A stretch of 57,968 bases of DNA from an uncultured Oceanospirillales bacterium (GTDB taxonomy: Bacteria; Pseudomonadota; Gammaproteobacteria; Pseudomonadales; Endozoicomonadaceae). How positions within the stretch are numbered: the first letter of the stretch is position 1; each line of letters starts with the position of its first letter. Position numbers and translations under genes: made by a program. The notes below the pieces were generated by a model, which saw only the letters and a list, made by a program, of their open reading frames with translations, was not told the origin of the DNA and made no database searches. The stretch lies in the NCBI GenBank assembly GCA_947040555.1, contig CAMRBW010000004.1:1-57968 (forward strand), written 5' to 3'. Below are positions 18,516 to 27,738 of the stretch, one piece after another.

Positions 18516-20549
18516 ATGACCAACCCCCTTATAAAACAAGACGCCCTGCCCCGCTTCTCAGCAATTAAAGCTGAACATATTGCTCCAGCAATCGACCAGT
18601 TACTCAGGCAGTCACGGGAGGGAATCGAAGCCTTGTTGGAGGAGGGCAAACAGTATTCCTGGGTTAATTTGCAGGAACCGATGGATGCTCTGGATGAACA
18701 GCTCAGTTGTGCATGGTCGCCGGTTTCTCACATGAACGCTGTCGTTAACAGTGAAAAACTGCGGGAGGCGTACAACGGCTGTCTGCCAAAACTGTCTGAG
18801 TTTGGCACCTGGGTGGGTCAGAACAAGGCGTTGTTTGAAGCGTATAAGCAGATTGCCGAAGGCGAAGAGTACCAAACGCTGGATGAAGCCCAGCGCAAGG
18901 TTATTGATAATGCCATGCGCGACTTTCACCTTGCTGGTGTTGATCTCCCTGACGAGAAGAAAAAGCGTTTCGTTGAGCTGAGCATCAAACTGTCCGGGCT
19001 GACCAGCAGTTATTCTGACCGGGTGCTCGATGCCACTATGGCATGGAGTAAACTGGTCACCAACGAAAGTGAGCTGGCCGGCCTGCCGGAAAGTGCCCTC
19101 GCCGGTGCCAAACAGCTCGCGCTGATCAAGGGCCACGATGAAGGCTGGCTGCTCAATCTCGATTTCCCCTGCTACTTCCCAATTATGAGTTACTGCGAAA
19201 ATCGTGCGCTCCGGGAAGAGATGTACACCGCTTATGTCACCCGTGCCTCCGGGCAGGGGCCCAATGCCGGTGAATTTGATAACAGCGAAACCATGAAAGA
19301 GATTATGGCAGCCCGTGTGGAGCTCGCTGAATTGCTCGGTTTTAACAGTTACGCCGACTACTCGCTGGCGACCAAAATGGCCTCCACTCCGAACGAGGTC
19401 CTGGGCTTTCTTAACGATTTCGCGGCCCGCTGCAAGCCTCAGGCAGAAAAAGAGCTGGCGGAACTGAAAGCCTTCGCCAAAGTGGAGTTCGATGTTGGCG
19501 AACTCTCGGCCTGGGATATTGGCTTCTACGCCGAGAAACTGCGCCAGCAGCGTTACGCCATCAGTCAGGAAGAGCTGCGGCCCTGGTTCCCGGCCGGTAA
19601 AGTTATCAATGGTATGTTTGAAGTGGTCAGTCGTCTGTATGGCATCAACTTCAAGGCTGTTGACGGTGTGGATACCTGGCACAAGGACGTACAGTTCTTT
19701 GATATCGAGCGTGATGGCGAGGTGATTGGCCGCTTCTATCTTGATCTCTATGCCCGTGAACACAAGCGCGGCGGTGCCTGGATGGCCGACTGTCACAACC
19801 GTCGTAAGGTAAACGACACAATCGAAACACCGGTTGCCTTCCTGACTTGTAACTTCACGCCACCAGTAGGCGACAAACCGGCACTGCTCACCCATGACGA
19901 AGTCGTCACCCTGTTCCATGAGTTTGGTCACGGTCTGCACCATATGCTGACCCGTGTTGATTATTCTGGCGTGTCTGGCATCAACGGTGTGCCATGGGAT
20001 GCGGTGGAACTGCCCAGCCAGTTTATGGAGAACTGGTGCTGGGAGAAGGAGGCGCTGGCGGTAATCTCCGGGCACTTTGAAACGGGTGAGCCTCTGCCTG
20101 ATGAAAAGCTGGAAAAGATGCTGGCGGCGAAAAACTTCCAGTCGGCTATGATGCTGGTGCGTCAGCTGGAGTTTTCCCTGTTTGATTTCCGTCTCCACAA
20201 CACTTGGAAGGACGGTATGGATATCCAGAAGGTTCTGGATGAAGTACGCAGCGAGGTTTCAGTTATTACTCCGCCAGTGTTCAACCGCTTCCAGAACAGC
20301 TTCTCCCATATCTTTGCCGGCGGCTATGCGGCAGGTTATTACAGTTATCTGTGGGCAGAAGTGCTCTCTGCGGATGCGTTCTCCAAATTTGAGGAGGATG
20401 GCATTTTTAATCGTGAAACCGGTAAGCTGTTCCTCCATGAAATTTTGGAGCGTGGTGGTTCCCGTGAGCCGACGGATATGTTTATAGCTTTCCGTGGTCG
20501 TAAGCCGGAGATTGATGCGCTCTTACGTCATAAGGGCATTACCGGTTAA
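18516..20549 (+). CDS. prlC: Oligopeptidase A
   Basis: This cytoplasmic M3-family zinc metallopeptidase degrades short peptides, including cleaved signal peptides. It has 677 residues from the ATG at 18516, which has AAGGAGA directly upstream; an earlier ATG at 18495 lies before that signal. The zinc motif is HEFGH in VVTLFHEFGHGLHHML, with the third ligand downstream in the region around ELPSQFMENW. Length matches E. coli OpdA. A terminator follows, then yheV, the usual partner. Confidence 0.96.
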   Translation: MTNPLIKQDALPRFSAIKAEHIAPAIDQLLRQSREGIEALLEEGKQYSWVNLQEPMDALDEQLSCAWSPVSHMNAVVNSEKLREAYNGCLPKLSEFGTWVGQNKALFEAYKQIAEGEEYQTLDEAQRKVIDNAMRDFHLAGVDLPDEKKKRFVELSIKLSGLTSSYSDRVLDATMAWSKLVTNESELAGLPESALAGAKQLALIKGHDEGWLLNLDFPCYFPIMSYCENRALREEMYTAYVTRASGQGPNAGEFDNSETMKEIMAARVELAELLGFNSYADYSLATKMASTPNEVLGFLNDFAARCKPQAEKELAELKAFAKVEFDVGELSAWDIGFYAEKLRQQRYAISQEELRPWFPAGKVINGMFEVVSRLYGINFKAVDGVDTWHKDVQFFDIERDGEVIGRFYLDLYAREHKRGGAWMADCHNRRKVNDTIETPVAFLTCNFTPPVGDKPALLTHDEVVTLFHEFGHGLHHMLTRVDYSGVSGINGVPWDAVELPSQFMENWCWEKEALAVISGHFETGEPLPDEKLEKMLAAKNFQSAMMLVRQLEFSLFDFRLHNTWKDGMDIQKVLDEVRSEVSVITPPVFNRFQNSFSHIFAGGYAAGYYSYLWAEVLSADAFSKFEEDGIFNRETGKLFLHEILERGGSREPTDMFIAFRGRKPEIDALLRHKGITG

Positions 20550-20566
20550 TAACTGTTTTTTTAACG

Positions 20567-20600
20567 TCGGACAACTCACCGGTTGTCCGATGCTGTTTTT
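20567..20600 (+). terminator. Terminator after prlC
   Basis: A nine-base stem, TCGGACAAC with GTTGTCCGA, has a six-base loop and is followed by TGCTGTTTTT. It ends the prlC transcript, though read-through to yheV is possible. Confidence 0.75.
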
Positions 20601-20659
20601 ACCGATCAAAGCCACTAAAATAACAAGACAATAGTCGTTAATTATCCTGTGGGGGGAAT

Positions 20660-20863
20660 ATGAAAAAACGTTTTATTGCCGGTGCTATTTGTCCATCCTG
20701 TGGTGAGATGGATCGACTGGTTATGTATGAAGATCAAGGGGTTATCTTAATAGAGTGCGTTGCCTGCGCTTTTCGTGATAGTAATAGACGTGATAGTCAG
20801 GATAAAGTTGAAGAACGTGATGTTAAAAACGACGATGTTTCACCTATAAAGATCCTTTCCTGA
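20660..20863 (+). CDS. yheV: YheV family putative zinc ribbon protein
   Basis: This 67-residue protein has two cysteine pairs, CPSCGEMD and CVACAF, spaced as in a zinc ribbon, and the N-terminal KKRFIAGAICPSC typical of YheV. Its function is unknown. It follows prlC as in many gammaproteobacteria. A GGGGGGA ribosome-binding run lies just before the start. Confidence 0.9.
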   Translation: MKKRFIAGAICPSCGEMDRLVMYEDQGVILIECVACAFRDSNRRDSQDKVEERDVKNDDVSPIKILS

Positions 20864-20948
20864 TTTTTCTGTAATATATTTTAAGGTAGGTCAGTGAAAT
20901 ATGAAATAGTGGGCTAATCTCCTTTATCACTATTAGAGGAGGTGATGT

Positions 20949-22409
20949 ATGTCTTTCAGAAAAATACTCATAGTTCCCTTGCTGGCGGGATGGGCTTTGT
21001 CAGGAATAGACTTGCTCTGGGCGGGGGTGGGAGATCCAGCTGCGATGCCCCTAGGGACAGAAACTGGCGACAGCACTGGCAATCAGTCATCAATGGTTGG
21101 CCCTGGAGAAAAGAAGCGCCGGGTAGGACTTCGGGCCGATGATAACCGGGGAGCGCAGGGAGATAAGGGGGCGACATCTAGTTCGAAGAAAGTGCTGACA
21201 GAGGGGCAAGTAGATGAAGATAAGGATAATGATCTCGGCCGCTCCCCTGTTGCGGTATCAGATAATCAGGATTCTGAAGAACAATTGCCCTCATCTGTAG
21301 GTTCGGTGAATACTGGAGAGCAAGATTCTGCCAAAGTTGCCGATCCTAAGCTGGTTCCAGACATATCAGCATTTACAGGTGATATAAAATTTTCGAAACA
21401 ATTTCTAGATGTTATAGTTCCATACAACCATAAAGGGCAGATAGTCGTTGGTAAATTGAGTGATGAGCGTGATGAGCGTGATGAGCGTGATGAGAGTGAT
21501 GAGAGTGTCGAGAAAGTCTATCTACAAATCGTGCCAAATAATAAGGATATATCTCAGGAATCAGAAAGTCGGAATACATATGAATTAACACCTGATGAAA
21601 ATGGTATTCTTAATCTCAAACTGGGAGGAACACTCTCTTTTGAGGGCAAGGAAGATTTTTATACATTTATCTTTTTGGATGGTAGTGGAGATTTGCTGGG
21701 GACAAGCAGCTGTTTAGCGTTACAAAAGAATTCGAAAAATCATCTTATTGTGGTTGAACAAAAATCGACTGGAGAATTAATGAACACAACGCGTCCGTTC
21801 CTCAGTGAGGAACTTCTTCAAAAAGTTGAAAATAAAGCAAAAGAAGATGACGTTGTTGTTTTTGTTGTAGAGAACATTGAAAGTGATAAAATTTCTGAAG
21901 TGAAAGAAAGATTCCCGAATAACACTGTGCTGATTACGAAAAATGCCGAATCTTGTTTGACAGATGAAGTGGGTGAAGAAAGTTATGAAAGGCAGGTAAG
22001 ATTGATTACTGAAAACAAAACCTATACTTGGAAAAATACTTTTGATGTGGTTGACGATGAGGAAGTGCATAGCCTATCTGATGCAATTCCAGATGATGGT
22101 TCAATAACAACGACAGAAGCTGAAAATACTGTGGATCCAGTGGCTGAATCTGCACAAGAACCTGAATCAAAATCTTCTCCTGCACCCACCCCTATCGCTG
22201 CTCCCATTAAACCTAAACATGACCCTAACCTCGATATTGGTGATAATGACCGTGTAAGAGGTGTCCCTACAGAACGCACCACTGCCAGCAGCAAGGAATC
22301 GGATGTAATCAAGCAACCGAACGTTGAGGAGCAATCGAAAAACAGTGATAAGATCGGCACTTCTACCGAGCCGCAAGACGGTGATTATGGTACTTACACT
22401 GGAACCTAA
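20949..22409 (+). CDS. Exported acidic protein of unknown family, 486 aa
   Basis: I do not recognise it. A strong AGAGGAGGTGATGT ribosome-binding site precedes the ATG. Residues 1-26 are a signal peptide (ILIVPLLAGWALSGIDLLWAG). The rest is very polar and low in complexity: Ser/Asp/Glu-rich stretches near the N-terminus, a DER/DES repeat around residues 170-187, a compact segment at about 135-360 that may fold (KLGGTLSFEGKEDFYTFIFL and following), and a Pro/Ser/Glu-rich tail. It has few cysteines and no anchor. The pattern suggests a secreted, mostly unstructured protein, possibly an effector, but nothing in the sequence proves that. Confidence 0.75.
   Translation: MSFRKILIVPLLAGWALSGIDLLWAGVGDPAAMPLGTETGDSTGNQSSMVGPGEKKRRVGLRADDNRGAQGDKGATSSSKKVLTEGQVDEDKDNDLGRSPVAVSDNQDSEEQLPSSVGSVNTGEQDSAKVADPKLVPDISAFTGDIKFSKQFLDVIVPYNHKGQIVVGKLSDERDERDERDESDESVEKVYLQIVPNNKDISQESESRNTYELTPDENGILNLKLGGTLSFEGKEDFYTFIFLDGSGDLLGTSSCLALQKNSKNHLIVVEQKSTGELMNTTRPFLSEELLQKVENKAKEDDVVVFVVENIESDKISEVKERFPNNTVLITKNAESCLTDEVGEESYERQVRLITENKTYTWKNTFDVVDDEEVHSLSDAIPDDGSITTTEAENTVDPVAESAQEPESKSSPAPTPIAAPIKPKHDPNLDIGDNDRVRGVPTERTTASSKESDVIKQPNVEEQSKNSDKIGTSTEPQDGDYGTYTGT
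21462..21506. repeat. 9-bp coding repeats (DER/DES)
   Basis: GATGAGCGT is repeated about three times, then GATGAGAGT twice, keeping the frame of the exported acidic protein. It probably varies in copy number by slippage. Confidence 0.85.
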
Positions 22410-22448
22410 CGACTAGTGCTGCAAAGCTCACATAGCCATACCACCGTC

Positions 22449-22502
22449 ATTCCCGCGAAGGCGGGAATCCACCGCACAATGGACTTCCGCCTTCGCGGAA
22501 GT
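22449..22502. repeat. Paired REP-like palindromes
   Basis: Two 20-base palindromes, ATTCCCGCGAAGGCGGGAAT (22449-22468) and ACTTCCGCCTTCGCGGAAGT (22483-22502), lie 14 bases apart between two convergent genes. Related palindromes sit at 55941. The layout resembles bacterial REP/BIME elements. It may also act as a transcription-ending structure for the flanking genes. Confidence 0.8.
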
Positions 22503-22543
22503 GACGACAATGATATTGGTATGGGTTTTCACGCTGTACGGCG

Positions 22544-23974
22544 CTAGAAAGTGCCGTAACTTTGATAGAGCCGGTTAGTCAGTAAACCGGCTCTATCCCA
22601 TTTTGTTTTTGCTTCTATCACATTTTTAAATTCCGGGTAAGCTTGCCAAAATTGGTTGTAACTGGCGTACAGGGCGTAAGGAAGATAGTAGCGCCCATTC
22701 AGATCGAGCACAGTGTCGATCAGCTCTCTGGTGGCGTTTTGCATTCTGGTATTTGAGGTTTCGTTGTCGGGCAGGTTGATAAACAGCACAACGGCAAAGC
22801 GATCTTCCGGTGCATAAGGAAGAAGTGAATCTCTGTCGGCATTGACCTTGCGGATCGTCGCGTTTATCAGGGTGAAGTACGAGTGCTGGCCGAGCCATTC
22901 CTTCAGCTTCCCGATGAATAATTGAAGTTTGTCGGGGGGGATAAAGTACTCCTGTAAAATATCTTTGCTGCCCGCGACTGTGTTTTTCAGGCTGACCACC
23001 GACTCTCCCATGGCCTGATTGCGGGTCATCTCCCCATTTTGCTCAAGCCAGAAGTATTCGACAGTTGTTCTTGCCGTTTGTGCCAGCCAGCTCTTTTTTA
23101 CCAGATTCAGATAGTGGGTATCCGGGTAATTGAGTTCGTGGTCTTCCTGCTCAGGTATAGCCAGCTGACCGGTGTCGAAGAAATTAACCGCCACAAGGTT
23201 TTTGAACCTGTACAGGGGGTTGATGGAGAGCCGCGCCGAGTGAAGGGCAAGGGGTTTGTCCCGGCTTAACCCGGTGATGTAGTCGTTATAATTGTGGGTG
23301 CTAATAAGATCGACTTGTTTCAGGAGAATCGTATTTGGCAGCACTTTTAAGGTAACTTCAGTAATAATGCCGACCAGCCCGTAGGTGCCGAGAACCGCCT
23401 TGAATAACTCCGGATTCTCACTGCGACTGGTATTCAGAGTGCGGCCATCGGTCATCAGTACGCGCATTGAGACAACAGAACGGGATAATGGATTCCAGTT
23501 AACATCTTGCCCGTGGGCGTTAACGCCCAACGAGCCACCCACAGTGAAATCGGCATAGGATTGCATGGCTGAGACGCTCAGACCAAAAATCGAGAGGCGT
23601 TCCTGCAATTGTTGCCAGGTAATACCTGATTGAACCGTGACCTCCCTCTCTTCCAGATTCAGATTAATGAGCTGGTTCATCTCCCGAATGTTGATCTGTA
23701 GGGCTTGACTGGCACAGGTCTGCCCCCCTTGGCTGTAACCGGCTCCGACAATACTTATCTGCTGTTTGTCCTTGTAGGCCTGAGCAACAATGCGCTTCAG
23801 ATTAATGGGGTGATCAGGAGATTCGACCCGTAAAGGAGTGCAGAATAGAGGCTGTTTATGGATGATTGGCTTGAATAGGCTGGAACTGGTCAACCACGCA
23901 TAGAGCGTAAAAGAGGACAGGGCTATAAGGCCTAGACTACCAAAATTTATCATTAGAATTCTCTCATAAGACAC
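22544..23974 (-). CDS. Membrane-anchored FAD-binding oxidoreductase
   Basis: This 476-residue protein has one N-terminal hydrophobic segment (FGSLGLIALSSFTLYAWL), probably an anchor. A FAD-binding type 4 (PCMH) domain runs from about residue 55 to 225: SIVGAGYSQGG, TVQSGITWQQLQERL, DFTVGGSLGVNAHG and TYGLVGIITEVTLKV. The C-terminal half would form the substrate domain, as in aldonolactone oxidases and related dehydrogenases. The common GGHS motif with covalently linked His is replaced by GAGYSQGG, so FAD may be non-covalent. The substrate is unknown. It converges with the exported protein at 20949. Confidence 0.82.
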   Translation of the reverse strand: MSYERILMINFGSLGLIALSSFTLYAWLTSSSLFKPIIHKQPLFCTPLRVESPDHPINLKRIVAQAYKDKQQISIVGAGYSQGGQTCASQALQINIREMNQLINLNLEEREVTVQSGITWQQLQERLSIFGLSVSAMQSYADFTVGGSLGVNAHGQDVNWNPLSRSVVSMRVLMTDGRTLNTSRSENPELFKAVLGTYGLVGIITEVTLKVLPNTILLKQVDLISTHNYNDYITGLSRDKPLALHSARLSINPLYRFKNLVAVNFFDTGQLAIPEQEDHELNYPDTHYLNLVKKSWLAQTARTTVEYFWLEQNGEMTRNQAMGESVVSLKNTVAGSKDILQEYFIPPDKLQLFIGKLKEWLGQHSYFTLINATIRKVNADRDSLLPYAPEDRFAVVLFINLPDNETSNTRMQNATRELIDTVLDLNGRYYLPYALYASYNQFWQAYPEFKNVIEAKTKWDRAGLLTNRLYQSYGTF

Positions 23975-24407
23975 TTCTGATCAGACAGTCCCATTGCCAT
24001 TTCGTTCGCTCGATGAAAGTATTACTTTCAGGCGTGTCACGGTATGGTGGATTGTTGCCCTGAAAATGCAGTCCCATGACCATCGTTTTTGGTGGCTAAC
24101 GGCTGTTTGAGCCCTGTAGGAGGTTGCTTTTATCTGTACATACTGTTTAATGAAGGTAGCAGTGAAAGCTCAGTGGCATGTCTCAGTGGCACATGTTCTG
24201 CCCCAGTCTTCACGACACCTCCCCTGAGAAAATAATTTCGATTTTTCGCTGTATAAACTGTGCGATAAAGCTCGTTATTGGCTACCTTTCCTGTCAATGT
24301 CGGGGAAAACAAAAACAAGCACTGTCCAACGTAATGTCGTACACCTGCGGGTCTGTAGTCCCCATTTGAACAGTTGAGATAGAGCTACTGTCAGAGGACG
24401 GAATTGG
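23975..24407. other. Intergenic region before the cytochrome oxidase operon
   Basis: About 430 bases between two divergent genes; it must contain the cox promoter. I saw no gene, repeat or operator strong enough to name. AGAGGACGGA just before 24408 is the coxB ribosome-binding site. Confidence 0.5.
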
Positions 24408-25580
24408 ATGAGGCTGCAAGCGCGAAAGTATCTCACGCTTATTATCGGCCTGCTGGCCTCCCCTGCCCTTTGGGCTGAGTGGGCTGTCAACATGCCGAAA
24501 GGGGTTACGGACCTCAGTCACTCGATTTACAACCTGCACATGACGATTTTCTGGATCACGGTGGTTATAGGCATCGTTGTGTTCGGTGTTATGTTCTGGT
24601 CGGTCATTTTCCATCGAAAATCCAGAGGAGCAAAAGCCTCAGAGTTCCATGAAAGTACACTGGTTGAAATTATCTGGACCACCATTCCCTTTGTTATTCT
24701 TATTGGCATGGCTATTCCGGCCACTAAAACCCTGATTGAGGTTTACGACGCTGATAATGCCGATATCGATATAAAAATCACCGGTCATCAATGGAAGTGG
24801 CAATACGAATATCTGGGCGAGGATGTCAGCTTTTTCAGCAATCTCTCTACGCCCCGCGAGCAGTTCACCAATCAACGACCTAAAAATCCCAACTATCTGC
24901 TGGAAGTGGATGAGCCAATGGTTGTTCCTATTGGCAAAAAGATTCGCTTTCTGGTCACCGGTGCGGATGTTATCCACTCCTGGTGGGTGCCGGAACTGGC
25001 GGTGAAAAAGGATGCTATTCCCGGTTTTATCAACGAGTCCTGGGCTAAAATCAACCAACCGGGCGTCTACCGTGGTCAGTGCGCCGAACTGTGCGGTAAG
25101 AACCATGGCTTTATGCCGATTGTCGTGGATGCCCGCCCCATGGATGAGTATCTGGCATGGTTAGATGAAAAGCGGGAAGAGGTTGAAAAGGTCCGTGAGC
25201 TGACCCAGAAGGATTGGACTATGGATGAGCTGATGGAGAGGGGGGAGCAGGTCTACAATAAGGTCTGTTCCGCTTGTCACCAGGTCAATGGTCAGGGTCT
25301 TCCTCCCATGTTTCCTGCACTCAAAGGCGCTCCGGTTGCAGTCAAGCGAGATCAGATTGGCAGACATATCGAGATTCTTCTGTACGGCATCAAGGGCTCT
25401 GCCATGCAGTCGTTCAAGGAGCAGCTGAACGAAGTGGATATGGCCGCTGTCATCACCTATGAAAGAAATGCCTGGGGCAATAACACCGGAGAGGTGATCA
25501 CGCCCAAAGACATTCTGGATTACAAGAACAACGACGCCTATACCGGGCAATACACGCAGGCAGAAGAGGGTGAACAATGA
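24408..25580 (+). CDS. coxB: Cytochrome c oxidase subunit II with fused cytochrome c domain
   Basis: This is the electron-entry subunit of an aa3/caa3-type oxidase, 390 residues. It has a signal peptide (residues 1-23), two transmembrane helices, and a periplasmic CuA domain with ligands in HSWWVPEL and CAELCGKNHGFM. A C-terminal cytochrome c domain follows with heme site CSACH (about residue 290) and a Met ligand near GSAMQSF. The fused heme domain lets it take electrons directly from soluble cytochromes such as the c4 at 44644. It overlaps coxA by ATGA. Confidence 0.96.
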   Translation: MRLQARKYLTLIIGLLASPALWAEWAVNMPKGVTDLSHSIYNLHMTIFWITVVIGIVVFGVMFWSVIFHRKSRGAKASEFHESTLVEIIWTTIPFVILIGMAIPATKTLIEVYDADNADIDIKITGHQWKWQYEYLGEDVSFFSNLSTPREQFTNQRPKNPNYLLEVDEPMVVPIGKKIRFLVTGADVIHSWWVPELAVKKDAIPGFINESWAKINQPGVYRGQCAELCGKNHGFMPIVVDARPMDEYLAWLDEKREEVEKVRELTQKDWTMDELMERGEQVYNKVCSACHQVNGQGLPPMFPALKGAPVAVKRDQIGRHIEILLYGIKGSAMQSFKEQLNEVDMAAVITYERNAWGNNTGEVITPKDILDYKNNDAYTGQYTQAEEGEQ

Positions 25581-27151
25581 GCGATCATGCTATTGATCAC
25601 GAGCATCATGGACCTGCCAAAGGTTTGATGCGCTGGGTGCTGACTACGAACCACAAAGACATTGGTTCCATGTATATGTGGTTCAGTTTTGCCATGTTCC
25701 TGCTGGGCGGCTCCATGGCAATGGTGATTCGTGCCGAGCTGTTCCAGCCCGGCCTGCAGATAGTAAAGCCTGAGTTCTTCAATCAGATGACCACCATGCA
25801 TGGTCTGATTATGGTGTTTGGTGCTGTTATGCCGGCCTTTGTCGGACTGGCGAACTGGATGATTCCGATGATGATCGGTGCGCCGGATATGGCTCTGCCC
25901 CGAATGAACAACTGGAGCTTCTGGATTCTGCCGTTCGCCTTTACTCTGCTGATCAGCACTCTGTTTATGGAGGGTGGCGGCCCCAATTTCGGCTGGACCT
26001 TCTACGCGCCGCTCTCCACAGATTATGCTCCGCCTTCAACCACGTTCTTTGTCCTTTCGATTCATATGATGGGTGTGTCGTCTATCATGGGGGCGATCAA
26101 CGTCATTGCCACTATTCTGAATCTCAGGGCGCCAGGCATGACCTTGATGAAGATGCCGCTGTTTGTCTGGACATGGTTGATTACCGCCTACCTGCTGATT
26201 GCGGTTATGCCGGTGTTGGCTGGTGCTGTCACGATGGTGCTGATGGATATCCACTTCGGTACATCTTTTTTTAATGCCGGTGGCGGTGGTGATCCGGTGC
26301 TGTTTCAGCATGTGTTCTGGTTCTTCGGGCATCCGGAGGTGTATATCATGATTTTGCCGGCTTTCGGTATTATTTCAGCGATTATTCCGACCTTTTCCCG
26401 CAAACCTCTGTTTGGTTATACGTCAATGGTCTATGCGGTGGCGAGTATTGCGTTTCTGTCGTTTATCGTCTGGGCGCACCATATGTTCACCGTGGGGATT
26501 CCCTTGGTGGGTGAAGTGTTCTTTATGTACGCCACCATGCTGATTGCTGTGCCTACCGGGGTGAAAGTATTTAACTGGGTAGCGACCATGTTCAAAGGGT
26601 CGCTGACCTTTGAAACCCCGATGCTGTTTTCGATAGCATTTGTGGTGCTGTTTACCATTGGTGGCTTCTCCGGTCTGATGCTCTCCATTGCGCCGGCGGA
26701 TTTCCAATACCATGACACTTACTTTGTGGTGGCTCACTTCCACTATGTGCTGGTTCCTGGTGCTATTTTCGCTATCTTTGCCGGCGTCTATTATTGGCTG
26801 CCCAAGTGGACGGGGCATATGTACGACACTGCACTTTCAAAGGTGCACTTCTGGATGTCGTTTATCGGTATGAACCTGACCTTCTTTCCCATGCACTTTG
26901 TCGGGCTTGCCGGTATGCCGCGCCGGATTCCGGACTACAACCTGCAGTTTGCCGATTTCAACATGGTTGCCAGTATCGGTGGCTTTATGTTCGGTGCGAC
27001 CCAGTTGCTGTTTTTGTTTATCGTGATCAAGTGCGTGAAGGGTGGCCCGAAAGCGGAGGCCAGCCCCTGGGAAGGTGCTCATGGTCTGGAGTGGGTGGTG
27101 CCTTCACCTGCGCCCTATCACACCTTCACCACACCACCGGAAGTGAAGTAA
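25577..27151 (+). CDS. coxA: Cytochrome c oxidase subunit I
   Basis: This 524-residue catalytic subunit has twelve predicted membrane helices. It reduces O2 to water at the heme a3-CuB centre and pumps protons. Visible landmarks are the MTTMHGLIMVFGAVMP helix with a heme a ligand, WFFGHPEVYIMILPAFG with the cross-linked His-Tyr pair, AHHMFTVG with the CuB histidines, and DTYFVVAHFHYVL with the heme ligands. Translational coupling to coxB is likely from the four-base overlap; the last base of its stop is the first base of ctaG. Confidence 0.97.
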   Translation: MSDHAIDHEHHGPAKGLMRWVLTTNHKDIGSMYMWFSFAMFLLGGSMAMVIRAELFQPGLQIVKPEFFNQMTTMHGLIMVFGAVMPAFVGLANWMIPMMIGAPDMALPRMNNWSFWILPFAFTLLISTLFMEGGGPNFGWTFYAPLSTDYAPPSTTFFVLSIHMMGVSSIMGAINVIATILNLRAPGMTLMKMPLFVWTWLITAYLLIAVMPVLAGAVTMVLMDIHFGTSFFNAGGGGDPVLFQHVFWFFGHPEVYIMILPAFGIISAIIPTFSRKPLFGYTSMVYAVASIAFLSFIVWAHHMFTVGIPLVGEVFFMYATMLIAVPTGVKVFNWVATMFKGSLTFETPMLFSIAFVVLFTIGGFSGLMLSIAPADFQYHDTYFVVAHFHYVLVPGAIFAIFAGVYYWLPKWTGHMYDTALSKVHFWMSFIGMNLTFFPMHFVGLAGMPRRIPDYNLQFADFNMVASIGGFMFGATQLLFLFIVIKCVKGGPKAEASPWEGAHGLEWVVPSPAPYHTFTTPPEVK

Positions 27152-27702
27152 TGGCACTTAGCCCTGCAAACAAGACGATCGTCAAGGCAACTGCGACAGC
27201 GGTTGCCATGTTCGCTTTTGTCTTCTGGGTGATGGTGCCGCTGTACAACGTGCTGTGTAAGGTGACCGGTCTTAATGGCAAGACTGATCCCGTCCCTTAC
27301 ACGGCCGTGCCAGCCGCTGTAGATACCTCTCGTACCATCACCGTGCAGTTTCTGGCGACCAACAACAAAGGCATGAACTGGGATTTCAAACCGAGCACTT
27401 ATCAGATCAAGATTCATCCGGGCGAGGTTGGCTCTCTTAGCTTTTATGTTCGCAATCCCGGCGGAAAGGATATGGTCGGTCAGGCTATTCCCAGCGTCTC
27501 TCCCTTTCAGGCGACTGATTACCTGCACAAGACCGAGTGTTTCTGTTTTACCGCTCAGCCTCTTGGTGCCCATGAGGAGAAGGTTATGCCTTTGAAGATA
27601 ATCGTGGATCAGGATCTGCCCAAACATATCAACAAGCTGACCCTGTCCTACACCCTGTTTGATATTACCGGGATGGATATAAAAAGGACTGCCGGGCTGT
27701 AA
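27151..27702 (+). CDS. ctaG: Cytochrome c oxidase assembly protein CtaG/Cox11
   Basis: This copper chaperone inserts CuB into subunit I. It has 183 residues from the ATG at 27151, one base into the coxA stop (TAATG). It has one N-terminal membrane helix (TAVAMFAFVFWVMVPLYNVL) and a periplasmic immunoglobulin-like domain with the copper site CFCF in KTECFCFTAQPL. A longer open frame upstream overlaps coxA and is not the real start. Confidence 0.95.
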   Translation: MALSPANKTIVKATATAVAMFAFVFWVMVPLYNVLCKVTGLNGKTDPVPYTAVPAAVDTSRTITVQFLATNNKGMNWDFKPSTYQIKIHPGEVGSLSFYVRNPGGKDMVGQAIPSVSPFQATDYLHKTECFCFTAQPLGAHEEKVMPLKIIVDQDLPKHINKLTLSYTLFDITGMDIKRTAGL

Positions 27703-27738
27703 GTCCCCCGACTCTGCTCCTGATGGAGAAGGCTATCT

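Noticed and set aside
18612..20198. 528-residue minus-strand frame opposite prlC
   Set aside because: It is the antisense shadow of a well-conserved peptidase gene and has no independent start or motif.
26794..27150. Long 5' extension of ctaG
   Set aside because: It overlaps coxA in another frame. The start at 27151 fits the family N-terminus and the TAATG junction.
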